Shown: positions 1 to 7,284 of the stretch, in pieces
How the letters are laid out: each line of letters begins with the position of its first letter
Position numbering within the stretch: the stretch's first letter is position 1
Source: CAZEFK01 sp964511405
GTDB taxonomy: Bacteria > Pseudomonadota > Alphaproteobacteria > Elsterales > Elsteraceae
DNA: 9,062 bases
NCBI GenBank assembly: GCA_964511405.1
Contig: CAZEFK010000262.1
Coordinates: 1 to 9,062, forward strand
Direction: 5' to 3'
Translations under genes and position numbers: made by a program
The notes under the pieces: model-generated
What the model saw: only the letters and a program-made list of their open reading frames with translations
Databases searched by the model: none
What the model was told of the DNA's origin: nothing

Positions 1-705
1 TATTACTATCCGGGCAAGGGCTTGGACCAGCTCCGCGTCGAGATGCTGAGCTACCTGGAGCGCGGCTACACGGTCGTGAAGATGAAGGTCGGCGGTGCCT
101 CGATCGACGAGGATCGGGCGCGCATCGAAGCCGTGCTGGCCGAGATCGGCGGCCGGGCGCGCCTCGCGGTCGACGCCAACGCCCGCTTCGGCCTGGAGAC
201 TGCGATCGCCTATGCCAAGATGCTGCGGGAGTACCCGCTGTTCTGGTACGAGGAGGCGGGCGATCCGCTCGACTACCAGCTCCAGGCGGCACTGGCCGAG
301 TTCTATCCCGGCCCCATGGCCACCGGCGAGAACCTGTTCAGCCACCAGGACGCCCGCAACCTGATCCGTTACGGGGGCCTGCGGCCGGACCGCGACTGGC
401 TGCAGTTCGACTGCGCCCTGTCCTACGGCCTGTGCGAATATCGGCGCACGCTGGCCATGCTGGCCGCCCACGGCTGGTCGCCGGCGCGCTGCATCCCCCA
501 TGGCGGCCATCAGATGTCGCTGAACATCGCGGCCGGGCTGGGGCTGGGCGGCAACGAGAGCTATCCCGACCTGTTCCAGCCTTATGGCGGCTTCCCCGAC
601 GGCGTCGCGGTGGTCGACGGCCACATCACCATGCCCGACCTGCCCGGCATCGGCTTCGAGGGCAAGGCCGATCTCTATGCCGAGATGGCGGCGCTCGCCC
701 ACTGA
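1..705 (+). CDS. tarD: D(-)-tartrate dehydratase, 3' part (enolase superfamily)
   Basis: The gene is cut by the left edge; the frame is open from base 1 and gives 234 residues to the TGA at 703-705. It belongs to the mandelate racemase/muconate-lactonising branch of the enolase superfamily. Members abstract the proton alpha to a carboxylate in a Mg-bound barrel; TarD dehydrates D-tartrate to oxaloacetate in the cytoplasm. Counting from the first codon, the visible residues are the KMK lysines K27 and K29, metal-ligand candidates D58 (VDAN), E84 (WYEE) and E110 (ATGE), and H167 (IPHGGHQ). Adding 155 gives 182, 184, 213, 239, 265 and 322, which are the positions I recall for the Bradyrhizobium japonicum enzyme. 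The total then becomes about 389 residues, the family length, so roughly 155 N-terminal residues lie outside the window. The active site looks complete. Another acid-sugar dehydratase of the same subgroup is possible. It is separated from the transporter operon by a remnant and a hairpin, so it is probably an independent unit. Confidence 0.85.
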   Translation, partial: YYYPGKGLDQLRVEMLSYLERGYTVVKMKVGGASIDEDRARIEAVLAEIGGRARLAVDANARFGLETAIAYAKMLREYPLFWYEEAGDPLDYQLQAALAEFYPGPMATGENLFSHQDARNLIRYGGLRPDRDWLQFDCALSYGLCEYRRTLAMLAAHGWSPARCIPHGGHQMSLNIAAGLGLGGNESYPDLFQPYGGFPDGVAVVDGHITMPDLPGIGFEGKADLYAEMAALAH

Positions 706-753
706 GGGCGGGTCACCCCACGGCGGCTGACGCGCCGGCCGGGCGGCCCTACC

Positions 754-981
754 ATGACCGCCGGCATCACGGAGAACGGATATGTGCGCATGAACAACGT
801 GCTGCCCGGCTGGATCGACAGCCTGCCGGCCACCGAGGAGCGCCGGCAGAGCGTGCCGATGGGGCGCTACGGGCGCAGCGCCGAGATCGCCGCCACCGTG
901 GCCTTCCTGGCCTCGGACGGCGCCGGCTACATCACCGGCCAGAACATCCGGGTCGATGGCGGCCTGATGCGGTCGATCTGA
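754..981 (+). pseudogene. C-terminal remnant of a short-chain dehydrogenase/reductase
   Basis: The 75-codon reading frame matches only the last part of a classical SDR (normally about 250 residues). NNVLPGW is the PG segment after the active-site helix, then come SVPMGRYGRSAEIA, VAFLASDGAGYITGQ and the terminal VDGG. The N-terminal TGxxxGIG nucleotide-binding motif, the NNAG motif, and the catalytic Ser and YxxxK are all absent, so it cannot be an active NAD(P)-dependent oxidoreductase. Family similarity begins at about the ATG at 790 (MNNVLPGW); the codons from 754 to about 789 do not look like SDR sequence, which places the breakpoint near 785. Bases 706-753 upstream show no SDR sequence either, so the 5' three quarters were lost by deletion or recombination rather than by a frameshift. 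SDRs often sit beside sugar-acid dehydratases, so it may once have been a partner of the tartrate dehydratase gene. Expression as a small protein is possible but unlikely. Confidence 0.8.
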
Positions 982-999
982 CCGGACCCATGCGCGCAA

Positions 1000-1038
1000 C
1001 CGGGGCCGCCATGCGGGAACACCGCGTGGCAGCCCCGG
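1000..1038. repeat. Long imperfect hairpin in front of the transporter operon
   Basis: Bases 1000-1016 pair with 1022-1038 around the five-base loop GAACA. All 17 positions pair except one C/A mismatch (1007/1031); one pair is a T-G wobble (1012/1026). The stem is very GC-rich and would be stable in RNA. No T-run follows on either strand, so it is not a textbook intrinsic terminator. It could still stop transcription from the dehydratase side, act as an operator, or be a REP-like repeat. Its right arm overlaps the proposed -35 region of the operon promoter. Confidence 0.65.
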
Positions 1039-1053
1039 CCGCGCCGCTATAGT
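1026..1053 (+). promoter_or_regulatory. Candidate sigma-70 promoter of the transporter operon
   Basis: The -10 candidate TATAGT at 1048-1053 matches five of six consensus bases. GTGGCA at 1026-1031, 16 bases upstream, matches TTGACA at four of six. Initiation about seven bases after the -10 would fall near 1060, giving a leader of only about four bases before the ATG at 1064, so the mRNA would be nearly leaderless. The -10 is embedded in a palindrome and the -35 in the arm of a hairpin, which invites regulation. The promoter is inferred from sequence only. Confidence 0.45.
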
Positions 1054-1057
1054 GGCG
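1042..1057. promoter_or_regulatory. 16-base palindrome over the -10 box, possible operator
   Basis: CGCCGCTA is followed directly by TAGTGGCG, an inverted repeat with no spacer and a single non-complementary pair (1046/1053). The centre contains the TATAGT -10 candidate. A dimeric repressor bound here would block the promoter, but no regulator gene is in the window to pair it with. GC-rich DNA produces such palindromes by chance fairly often, so the role is tentative. Confidence 0.3.
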
Positions 1058-1063
1058 GGCGCA

Positions 1064-2083
1064 ATGTCCCCAGGCCTGTATCTCGTCCGTCGCGCCCTGG
1101 GGTTCGTGGTGGTCCTCATCGGCCTGTCGGTGGTCATCTTCGTGGTAGCGCGGCTGGTCCCCGGCGACCCGGCGCGCATCGCGCTGGGGCCGCAGGCGAC
1201 GCCGGAGCAGGTGGCCCAGCTCCACCGCGAGATGGGGCTCGACGATCCCGCCATCGTCCAGTACGGCCGCTACCTGGCCGGCGTGCTGCGCGGCGACCTC
1301 GGCCGCTCGACCTTGACCGGGCGGCCGGTCGCCCGCGACATCGCCGAGGCGCTGCCGGCGACCCTGGAGCTGGTGCTGGTCACCCTGGCCACCATCCTGG
1401 CGCTGGCGCTGCCCATGGGGATCCTGGCCGCGCGCTGGCACAACACCGCGCTCGACACCGTCACCCGCCTGGTCTCGCTGCTGGGGGTGGTGACGCCCGG
1501 CTTCGTGGTCGCGATTCTGCTGCAGCTCCTGGCGGCCGACAGCGGCCGGCTGGTGCCGCTGACCGGGCGGCTGTCGACCGACCTCGGCGTCGGCCCCGAT
1601 CTCACCGGCTTCGCCCTGGTCGATGCCGTGCTGCAGGGCCGGCTGGACATGCTGGGCGACGCCGCGCTGCATTTGCTGCTGCCGGCCGCAGCGCTGGCGG
1701 CCGCCGGCATCGGCCAGGTCACCCGGATCACCCGCTCGGCGATGCTGGACGTGGCGCGGCGCGAGCATGTCGAGACGCTGCGCAGCTTCGGCGTGCCGGC
1801 GCGGGTGATCGTGCTGAAATACATGCTGCGCCTGGCCAGCGTAGCGCCCCTGACCATCCTGGGGCTGGAGTTCGCGTCGCTGATCGGCAATGCCTTCGTG
1901 GTCGAGCTGGTGTTCGCCTGGCCGGGCATCGCCAGCTACGGCGTGCGCGCGATCCTGTCCAAGGACTTCAACGCCGTCATGGGCGTGGTCCTGGTCTCGG
2001 GCCTGTTCTTCGTGGTCGCCAACCTGGTCATCGACCTGGCGGTCGGGTTGATCGACCCGCGCCTGCGCCAGGGTACGGCATGA
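1064..2083 (+). CDS. ABC transporter permease, DppB/OppB type
   Basis: Inner-membrane subunit of a peptide/nickel-type ABC importer, forming half of the translocation channel with the next gene product. With the ATG at 1064 it has 339 residues, normal for the family. About six membrane segments are visible, near 11-30, 101-122, 134-157, 200-218, 262-285 and 303-327. Family marks are VPGDP (32-36), the long periplasmic loop with GDLGRS (77-82), the EAA-like cytoplasmic loop at about 234-256 that docks on the ATPase, AWPGIASYG (285-293) and the C-terminal IDPRLR (330-335). An in-frame GTG at 1052 would add four residues but lies inside the proposed -10 box, so I prefer the ATG. It is the first gene of the operon, and its stop overlaps the next start as ATGA, implying translational coupling. 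The substrate class cannot be told from the permease. Confidence 0.93.
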   Translation: MSPGLYLVRRALGFVVVLIGLSVVIFVVARLVPGDPARIALGPQATPEQVAQLHREMGLDDPAIVQYGRYLAGVLRGDLGRSTLTGRPVARDIAEALPATLELVLVTLATILALALPMGILAARWHNTALDTVTRLVSLLGVVTPGFVVAILLQLLAADSGRLVPLTGRLSTDLGVGPDLTGFALVDAVLQGRLDMLGDAALHLLLPAAALAAAGIGQVTRITRSAMLDVARREHVETLRSFGVPARVIVLKYMLRLASVAPLTILGLEFASLIGNAFVVELVFAWPGIASYGVRAILSKDFNAVMGVVLVSGLFFVVANLVIDLAVGLIDPRLRQGTA

Positions 2084-2961
2084 CCGAAGCCATGGCCGTC
2101 GGCGTCGAGGCCGCCCCGTCCAATGCGGCCCGCGCGTGGCGCCGGCTGCTGCGCAATCCCGCCGCCGTGATCGGGGCCGCCATGGTGCTGTCGGTGGTCC
2201 TGGCGGCGCTGCTGGCGCCGGTGCTGGCGCCCTATCCCGGCCATGCCGGCGCGGTGCTGGACTTCCGCAGCCGGCATCTGGCACCGAGCCTCGTGCATCT
2301 GATGGGCACCGACAATGTCGGCCGCGACCTGTTCAGCCGGGTCCTGTTCGGCTACCGCGTCTCGCTGCTGCTGGTCGCCGGCGTGCTGGGCGTGTCGGTG
2401 CCGCTGGGCGCAGTGCTGGGCCTGTGCGCGGGCTATTTCGGCGGCTGGGTCGAGACCGTGATCATGCGGCTGACCGACATCATGCTGGCCATGCCGCCAC
2501 TGGTCATGGCCCTGGCGATCACCGCCGTGCTCAGCCCCGACCTGGTCAACGCCATGATCGCGATCACCACCCTGTGGTGGACCTGGCATTGCCGGCTGGT
2601 CTACCGCGTCACCCGCAGCGTCGTCGCCGAAGACTTCGTCGAGGCCGCGCGCCTGTCCGGCGCCTCGCACATCCACGTGCTGTTCCGCGAGATCCTGCCC
2701 AACTGCATGGCCGCGATCTCGGTCAAGAGCACGCTCGACGCCGGCTTCGTCATCCTGTTCGGCGCCACGCTCAGTTTCCTCGGCCTGGGCGTGCAGCCGC
2801 CGACCCCGGACCTCGGCACCATGGTGTCGTCCGGCGCCCAGTTCCTGCCCGACCAGTGGTGGGAGGCGGTAATGCCCGGGTTGGCCGTGCTGTACACCAT
2901 CCTGGGCTTCAACCTGCTGGGCGACGGCTTGCGCGACATGCTGGACGTCGAGCTGCCATGA
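2080..2961 (+). CDS. ABC transporter permease, DppC/OppC type
   Basis: Second channel subunit of the importer, 293 residues, the usual length. An N-terminal cytoplasmic tail with arginines (RAWRRLLRNP, 18-27) leads into the first membrane segment (about 29-50), as in OppC_N proteins. Then come the signature HLMGTDNVGRDLFSR (73-87), further hydrophobic segments near 94-118, 133-152, 155-172, 216-236 and 264-283, and the EAA loop around 184-209 (EDFVEAARLSGAS onwards). LSFLGLGVQPPTPDLG (231-246) and GFNLLGDGLRDMLD (276-289) are C-terminal signatures. The ATG at 2080 overlaps the upstream stop as ATGA and has only a weak Shine-Dalgarno, so re-initiation by coupling is likely; a second Met at codon 5 is a less likely start. 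Its own stop overlaps the ATPase start in the same way. It should pair one-to-one with the DppB-type subunit. Confidence 0.94.
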   Translation: MTEAMAVGVEAAPSNAARAWRRLLRNPAAVIGAAMVLSVVLAALLAPVLAPYPGHAGAVLDFRSRHLAPSLVHLMGTDNVGRDLFSRVLFGYRVSLLLVAGVLGVSVPLGAVLGLCAGYFGGWVETVIMRLTDIMLAMPPLVMALAITAVLSPDLVNAMIAITTLWWTWHCRLVYRVTRSVVAEDFVEAARLSGASHIHVLFREILPNCMAAISVKSTLDAGFVILFGATLSFLGLGVQPPTPDLGTMVSSGAQFLPDQWWEAVMPGLAVLYTILGFNLLGDGLRDMLDVELP

Positions 2962-4643
2962 CGGCGCCGCTGCTCGAACTCCGCGGCCTGAGCGTCGGCT
3001 TCCTGGCCGACGGGCGCCTGGTGCCGGTGGTCCAGGACCTGGACCTGGCGATCGGCGAGGCCCAACGCGTCGCCGTGATCGGCGAATCGGGCAGCGGCAA
3101 GACGGTCACGATGAAGAGCATCATCGGGACCCTGCCGGGCAGCGCGCGCATGCTGGGCGGAGAAATCCGGTTCGCCGGCGCCGACCTGCTGACCCTGCCG
3201 CGCGCCCAGCGCGAGCGGATGAAGGGCACCGAGATCGCGATCATCCACCAGGATCCGCTGGCCGCGTTCAACCCGGTGTTCACGATCGGCAGCCACCTGG
3301 ACGACGTGCTCGACTACGCCGACCGCCGGCTCGGCACGCCCAGCCGCGCTGCCGAGCGCACCGAGCGGATCATGGCGGTGCTACGTCAGGTGCAGCTCAA
3401 GGACCCGGCACGGGTGCTGCGCAGCTACCCCCATCAGCTCTCGGGCGGCATGCGCCAGCGGGTACTGATCGGCATGGCGCTGCTGCACCGGCCGCGGCTG
3501 CTGATCGCCGACGAGCCGGGGACCGCCCTGGACGTCACCACCCAGGACGAGATCCTGCGGCTGCTGCAGGAGCTGGTCGCGACCGAGCGGCTGACCCTGC
3601 TGATGGTGACCCACAACCTGGCGATGGTCCGCCAGACCGCCGACCACGTCTATGTCATGCATCGCGGCCGTCTGGTCGAGCAAGGCTCGGTCCGGCAGCT
3701 CTTCGACCGCCCCGCCGAGGCCTACACCCGGCGGCTGATCGAGGCGATCCCGCCGCTCTACGGCCCGCGCGTGCAGGCCTCGGCCGCGTCCGACGGCGCT
3801 GCGCCCATCGTGGTGGCCGACGGCCTGGGCAAACAGTTCCAGCGACCGCGCGGCTGGTTCCGGCGCGCCGGGCCGCCGGTCGCGGCCGTGCGCGACGTCG
3901 GCTTCCAGCTCGGCCGCGGCGACATCTTCGGCATTGCCGGCGAGTCCGGCTCGGGCAAAACCACAGTCGCACGCATGGTCATGGGCCTGGTCCCGGCCAG
4001 CGCCGGGCGCATCGAGATCGACGGCCGGCCGGTCGAGTCCTGGCGCCGCGACCCGGGGTTCCGGCGACGCATCCAGATGATCTACCAGAACCCGGGCTCG
4101 TCGCTGAACCCGCGGCGCACCGTGGCCCAGGCCCTGGACGTGCCGCTGCGCTTCGCCGGCGTGCGCGACCGCGCCGCCGCCGTCGCGGCCCTGCTGGCCC
4201 AGGTGGAGCTGCCCGCGGCCTTCGCCCAGCGCTATCCGCACCAGTTGTCGGGCGGCCAGAAGCAGCGGGTCGCGATTGCCCGGGCGCTGGCGGTCGAGCC
4301 CGAGATCCTCGTGCTGGACGAGCCGACCTCGGCGCTCGACGTGTCGGTGCAGAAGACCGTGATCGACCTGCTGCTGCGGCTGCGCGCGGCGCGGCGGCTG
4401 ACCTACCTGTTCATCAGCCACGACCTGTCGCTGATGCGCAACGTGTGCACGCGCATGGCCGTGATGTGGCGCGGCCAGATCTGCGAGCAGGGCAGCGTCG
4501 CCGAGGTCTTCGAGCGCCCGCGGCACCCCTACACCCGCGCCCTGATCGCCGCGGTGCCGGTGCTGACCGACGCCGAGGAGCAGGCCAAGCCGCCCGTCAC
4601 CCTGGAGGAGCGCCGCGCCGTGCTCGCCTCCACGACCGAGTGA
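2958..4643 (+). CDS. Fused dipeptide-type ABC transporter ATPase (DppD-DppF fusion)
   Basis: Energises the importer at the cytoplasmic face. It is 561 residues with two complete nucleotide-binding domains, the single-chain equivalent of the separate DppD and DppF subunits (compare GsiA or YejF). Domain 1: Walker A GESGSGKT (42-49), Q-loop Q98, signature LSGGM (161-165), Walker B LLIADEP with catalytic E186, H-loop H219, and an oligopeptide-transporter C-terminal motif RPAEAYTRRLIEAIPPL (251-267). Domain 2: Walker A GESGSGKT (328-335), Q-loop Q377, LSGGQ (430-434), LVLDEP with E455, H488, and RPRHPYTRALIAAVPVL (520-536). Both ATP sites look intact. In domain 1 the residue after DEP is Gly (GTALD) where TTALD is usual. 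The frame stays open far upstream, but that extension overlaps the whole permease gene in another frame and looks nothing like an ATPase. The ATG at 2958 (ATGA overlap) gives a family-like N-terminus, TAPLLELRGLSVGF. Confidence 0.95.
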   Translation: MTAPLLELRGLSVGFLADGRLVPVVQDLDLAIGEAQRVAVIGESGSGKTVTMKSIIGTLPGSARMLGGEIRFAGADLLTLPRAQRERMKGTEIAIIHQDPLAAFNPVFTIGSHLDDVLDYADRRLGTPSRAAERTERIMAVLRQVQLKDPARVLRSYPHQLSGGMRQRVLIGMALLHRPRLLIADEPGTALDVTTQDEILRLLQELVATERLTLLMVTHNLAMVRQTADHVYVMHRGRLVEQGSVRQLFDRPAEAYTRRLIEAIPPLYGPRVQASAASDGAAPIVVADGLGKQFQRPRGWFRRAGPPVAAVRDVGFQLGRGDIFGIAGESGSGKTTVARMVMGLVPASAGRIEIDGRPVESWRRDPGFRRRIQMIYQNPGSSLNPRRTVAQALDVPLRFAGVRDRAAAVAALLAQVELPAAFAQRYPHQLSGGQKQRVAIARALAVEPEILVLDEPTSALDVSVQKTVIDLLLRLRAARRLTYLFISHDLSLMRNVCTRMAVMWRGQICEQGSVAEVFERPRHPYTRALIAAVPVLTDAEEQAKPPVTLEERRAVLASTTE

Positions 4644-4653
4644 AAGGACAGGC

Positions 4654-6201
4654 ATGTATCGCATCGGCGTCGATGTCGGCGGCACCAACACGGATGCCGT
4701 GGTCATGGCCGGCCGCACGGTCGCGGCCGCGGTCAAGGCCAGCACCACGCGCGATGTGACCTCGGGCGTGCAGGAGGCCCTGACCCGGGTGCTGGAGCGC
4801 GCCCGGGTCGCCCGCGCCGAGGTCGGCGCGGTGGTGATCGGCACCACCCACTTCACCAACGCCATCGTCGAGCGCCGGCACCTGATGCCCACCGCCGCGG
4901 TGCGGCTATGCCTGCCGGCCGGCGCATGCCTGCCGCCCATGGTCGACTGGCCCGACGACCTGCTGGCCGCAGTCGGCGGCCATGGCTACATGGCCCATGG
5001 CGGCAGCGAGTTCGACGGCCGGCCGATCGCGCCGCTCGACCCGGCCGAGATCGCGGCCATCGGCCGCGACATCCGGGCCAAGGGCATCGGCGCCATCGCG
5101 GTGACGGCGATCTTCAGCCCGGCCGATGCCGCCATGGAGCGCCAGGCCGCCGAGATCCTGGCCCGCGCAGTGCCCGGAGCGCGCCTGGTGTGCTCGGCAG
5201 ACATCGGCCGGGTCGGCCTGCTGCAGCGCGAGAACGCCGCCATCCTCAATGCCAGCCTGCTGGACCTGGCCGGCCGCACGGTCGACGCCTTCACGGCGGC
5301 GCTGGCCGCCTGCGGCCTCGCCTGCCCGGTGTTCATCAGCCAGAACGACGGCACGCTGATGGACGCCGACGGCGTGCGCCGGCATCCGGTGCTGACCATC
5401 GCCAGCGGCCCGACCAACTCCATGCGCGGCGCCGCGTTCCTGACCGGCACCGCGGATGCCGTGGTCATCGACGTCGGCGGCACCACCAGCGACGTCGGCC
5501 TGCTGCAGCACGGCTTCCCGCGCGAGGCGGCGCTGGCCGTCAGCGTCGGCGGCGTGCGCACCAACTTCCGCATGCCCGACGTCACCAGCTTCGGGCTGGG
5601 CGGCGGCTCGCTGGTCCAGGGCGACGCCGCGCAGGTGACGGTGGGCCCGCGCAGCGTCGGCTATGAGATCACCCGCCGCGCCCTGGTGTTCGGCGGCGAC
5701 ACCCTGACCGCCACCGATGTGGCCGTGGCCTTGGGCATGGCCGAGGTCGGCGACCGCCGCCAGGTCGCCGGGCTCGATCCCGCCCTGCTGCGCGCCGCCA
5801 AGGCGGCCATGGACGACGTCGTCGAGCAGGCGGTCGAACGCGCCCGCGTCTCCGCCGATCCCGTCCCGGTGATCGCGGTCGGCGGCGGCAGCATTTTGCT
5901 GCCCGACCGGATCGGCGGCTTGGCCGTGGTGCGGCCCGAGAACTTCGCCGTGGCCAATGCGGTCGGCGCCGCCATCGCCCAGGCCAGCGGCGAAGTCGAC
6001 CGCGTGGTGTCGCTGGCCGGCGGGATGACGCGCGACCAGGCGCTGGCCCAGGCCGAGGCCGATGCCCGTGCGCGCGCCGCCGCGGCCGGCGCCGATCCCG
6101 ACACCATCGCCGTGGTCGAGCGCGAGGACGTGCCCCTCGCCTACCTGCCCGGCAACGCCACCCGCGTCCGCGTCAAGGTCGCCGGCGAGATGAGGCTGTG
6201 A
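4654..6201 (+). CDS. Short hydantoinase/oxoprolinase family protein (HyuA-like, cyclic-amide hydrolase)
   Basis: Likely cytoplasmic enzyme of the ASKHA (actin-like ATPase) fold that hydrolyses a cyclic amide or imide, often with ATP, as in 5-oxoprolinase and N-methylhydantoinase A. The Hydant_A_N domain covers roughly 3-180, with VDVGGTNTD (6-14) as the first phosphate loop and IGTTHFTNA (62-70). The hydantoinase_A domain follows, with SQNDGTLM (229-236), the second phosphate loop IDVGGTTSDVG (272-282), GLGGGSL (314-320), AVGGGSILL (408-416) and NAVGAA (435-440). At 515 residues it is clearly shorter than the roughly 680 residues of classical HyuA, and no HyuB partner lies in the window; this short form is the kind found next to DUF917 genes. 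AAGGA at 4644-4648, five bases before the ATG, supports the start, ten bases after the ATPase stop. The stop overlaps the DUF917 start (TGATG), so the two are probably made together. The substrate is unknown. Confidence 0.9.
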   Translation: MYRIGVDVGGTNTDAVVMAGRTVAAAVKASTTRDVTSGVQEALTRVLERARVARAEVGAVVIGTTHFTNAIVERRHLMPTAAVRLCLPAGACLPPMVDWPDDLLAAVGGHGYMAHGGSEFDGRPIAPLDPAEIAAIGRDIRAKGIGAIAVTAIFSPADAAMERQAAEILARAVPGARLVCSADIGRVGLLQRENAAILNASLLDLAGRTVDAFTAALAACGLACPVFISQNDGTLMDADGVRRHPVLTIASGPTNSMRGAAFLTGTADAVVIDVGGTTSDVGLLQHGFPREAALAVSVGGVRTNFRMPDVTSFGLGGGSLVQGDAAQVTVGPRSVGYEITRRALVFGGDTLTATDVAVALGMAEVGDRRQVAGLDPALLRAAKAAMDDVVEQAVERARVSADPVPVIAVGGGSILLPDRIGGLAVVRPENFAVANAVGAAIAQASGEVDRVVSLAGGMTRDQALAQAEADARARAAAAGADPDTIAVVEREDVPLAYLPGNATRVRVKVAGEMRL

Positions 6202-7280
6202 TGCGCACCCTGAGCCACGACGACATCGACGCCATCGCCATCGGCGCCGCCATCCTGGGCACCGGCGGCGGCGGCAATCCCTATATCGGCCGGCTGCGCT
6301 GCCAGCAGCAGCTCAAGGCCGGCCGCCAGGTCCGCGTGATCGGGCTCGACGAACTGGCCGACGACGCCCACGTGGTGGCGGTCGGCGGCATCGGCGCGCC
6401 GGTGATCGGCATCGAGAAGCTGCGCCAGGGCGAGGAATGCCTGCGCGCCCTGCGCGCCGTGGAGGACCTGTCGGGCGCCAGGATCGACGCCGTGATCGCC
6501 TTCGAGATGGGCGGCTCCAACTCGATGGCGCCGATGGTGACCGCAGCCCAGGCGGGGATCCCGGTGGTCGACGGCGACGGCATGGGGCGGGCCTTTCCCG
6601 AGCTGGACATGACCACCTTCAGCATCTACGGCCACCGCTCCGCCCCGGCAGCCTTCGCCGACGACAAGGGCAACGTCACGGTCGTGCGCCACGCCCTCGA
6701 CGACAAATGGGTCGAGCGGCTGGGCCGCGCCGCCGCCATCGCCATGGGCGGCTCGGCCGGCTCGGCGACTGCGCCCATGGCCGGCGCCTTCGTCAAGCGC
6801 ACGGCCATCCCCGGCACCCTCACCAAGGCGCTGCAGCTCGGCCGGGCCGTGCTGGAGGCCAACCGCGTCCATGCCAATCCGATCGACACCATCTGCGCCC
6901 GCGAGGGCGGCCTGCGCCTGTTCGAGGGCAAGATCGTCGACCTGGAGCGGCGGCTCGAGGGCGGCTTCGCGCGCGGCGAGATCGCGCTCGAGGGCTTCGG
7001 CGCCTCGGCCGGCCAGCGCGGCCGCATCGCCATCCAGAACGAGTTCCTGCTGTTCGCGCGCGACGGCGCCGTGGTCGCCACGGTCCCGGACCTGATCCTG
7101 GTGCTGGACCACGAGTCCGGCCACGCCATCACCACCGAAGTGCTGCGCTACGGCCAGCGCTGCGCCGTCGTCGGCCTACCCTGCCACCCGCTGCTGCGCT
7201 CGGAGGTCGCCCTCGCCGTCGTCGGGCCGAAAGCCTTCGGGCTCGGCGACCTGCCTTACCGCCCGCTTGCCGCCGCTTGA
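6201..7280 (+). CDS. DUF917 family protein (S-methyl-thiohydantoin desulfurase type)
   Basis: This 359-residue protein matches the DUF917 family (COG3535), whose Pfam domains are, as I recall, now named after S-methyl-thiohydantoin desulfurase. Visible conserved blocks are ILGTGGGGNPYIG (18-30), EMGGSNSMAP (102-111), DGDGMGRAFPELDM (124-137), the acidic/histidine segment PDLILVLDHESGHAITTE (296-313) and GPKAFG (342-347). There is no signal peptide or membrane segment, so it is cytoplasmic. DUF917 genes often sit next to short HyuA-like genes, and I recall fungal proteins with both on one chain, so a joint reaction or complex with the upstream product is likely. The ATG at 6201 has AGG at 6193-6195 at good spacing; the GTG at 6198, directly before it, is too close to that site. 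The gene overlaps the HyuA-like stop by one base. A thiohydantoin or hydantoin-like ring is the best-guess substrate, but many family members are uncharacterised. Confidence 0.88.
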   Translation: MRTLSHDDIDAIAIGAAILGTGGGGNPYIGRLRCQQQLKAGRQVRVIGLDELADDAHVVAVGGIGAPVIGIEKLRQGEECLRALRAVEDLSGARIDAVIAFEMGGSNSMAPMVTAAQAGIPVVDGDGMGRAFPELDMTTFSIYGHRSAPAAFADDKGNVTVVRHALDDKWVERLGRAAAIAMGGSAGSATAPMAGAFVKRTAIPGTLTKALQLGRAVLEANRVHANPIDTICAREGGLRLFEGKIVDLERRLEGGFARGEIALEGFGASAGQRGRIAIQNEFLLFARDGAVVATVPDLILVLDHESGHAITTEVLRYGQRCAVVGLPCHPLLRSEVALAVVGPKAFGLGDLPYRPLAAA

Positions 7281-7284
7281 CCAC

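Noticed and set aside
731..750. Short GC palindrome between tarD and the SDR remnant as a terminator
   Set aside because: The arms are only about five bases with a two-base loop and no T-run; chance is likely at this GC content.
1027..1042. Sigma-54 (-24/-12) promoter reading of TGGCAG
   Set aside because: The required GC/TTGC element at the correct spacing is absent.
1052..1063. GTG at 1052 as start of the first permease
   Set aside because: It lies in the TATAGT candidate, adds only four residues, and has a worse start codon than the ATG at 1064.
932..2284. Long minus-strand open frame (450 codons)
   Set aside because: Antisense to the first permease. Composition is dominated by Arg, Gln, Asp, His and Gly, with no recognisable domain, and it arises from the strong GC bias at codon third positions.
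2136..2957. N-terminal extension of the ATPase reading frame by 274 codons from a GTG
   Set aside because: It overlaps the whole second permease gene, reads as low-complexity Arg/Gly/Pro/Ala sequence typical of an out-of-frame GC-rich shadow, and family similarity starts only after the ATG at 2958.
3381..4940. Long minus-strand open frame (519 codons) opposite the ATPase
   Set aside because: Same shadow signature; the plus strand has two intact ATP-binding domains here.
6141..7124. Minus-strand frame of 327 codons opposite DUF917
   Set aside because: Low-complexity translation without family motifs; the plus strand carries conserved DUF917 blocks.
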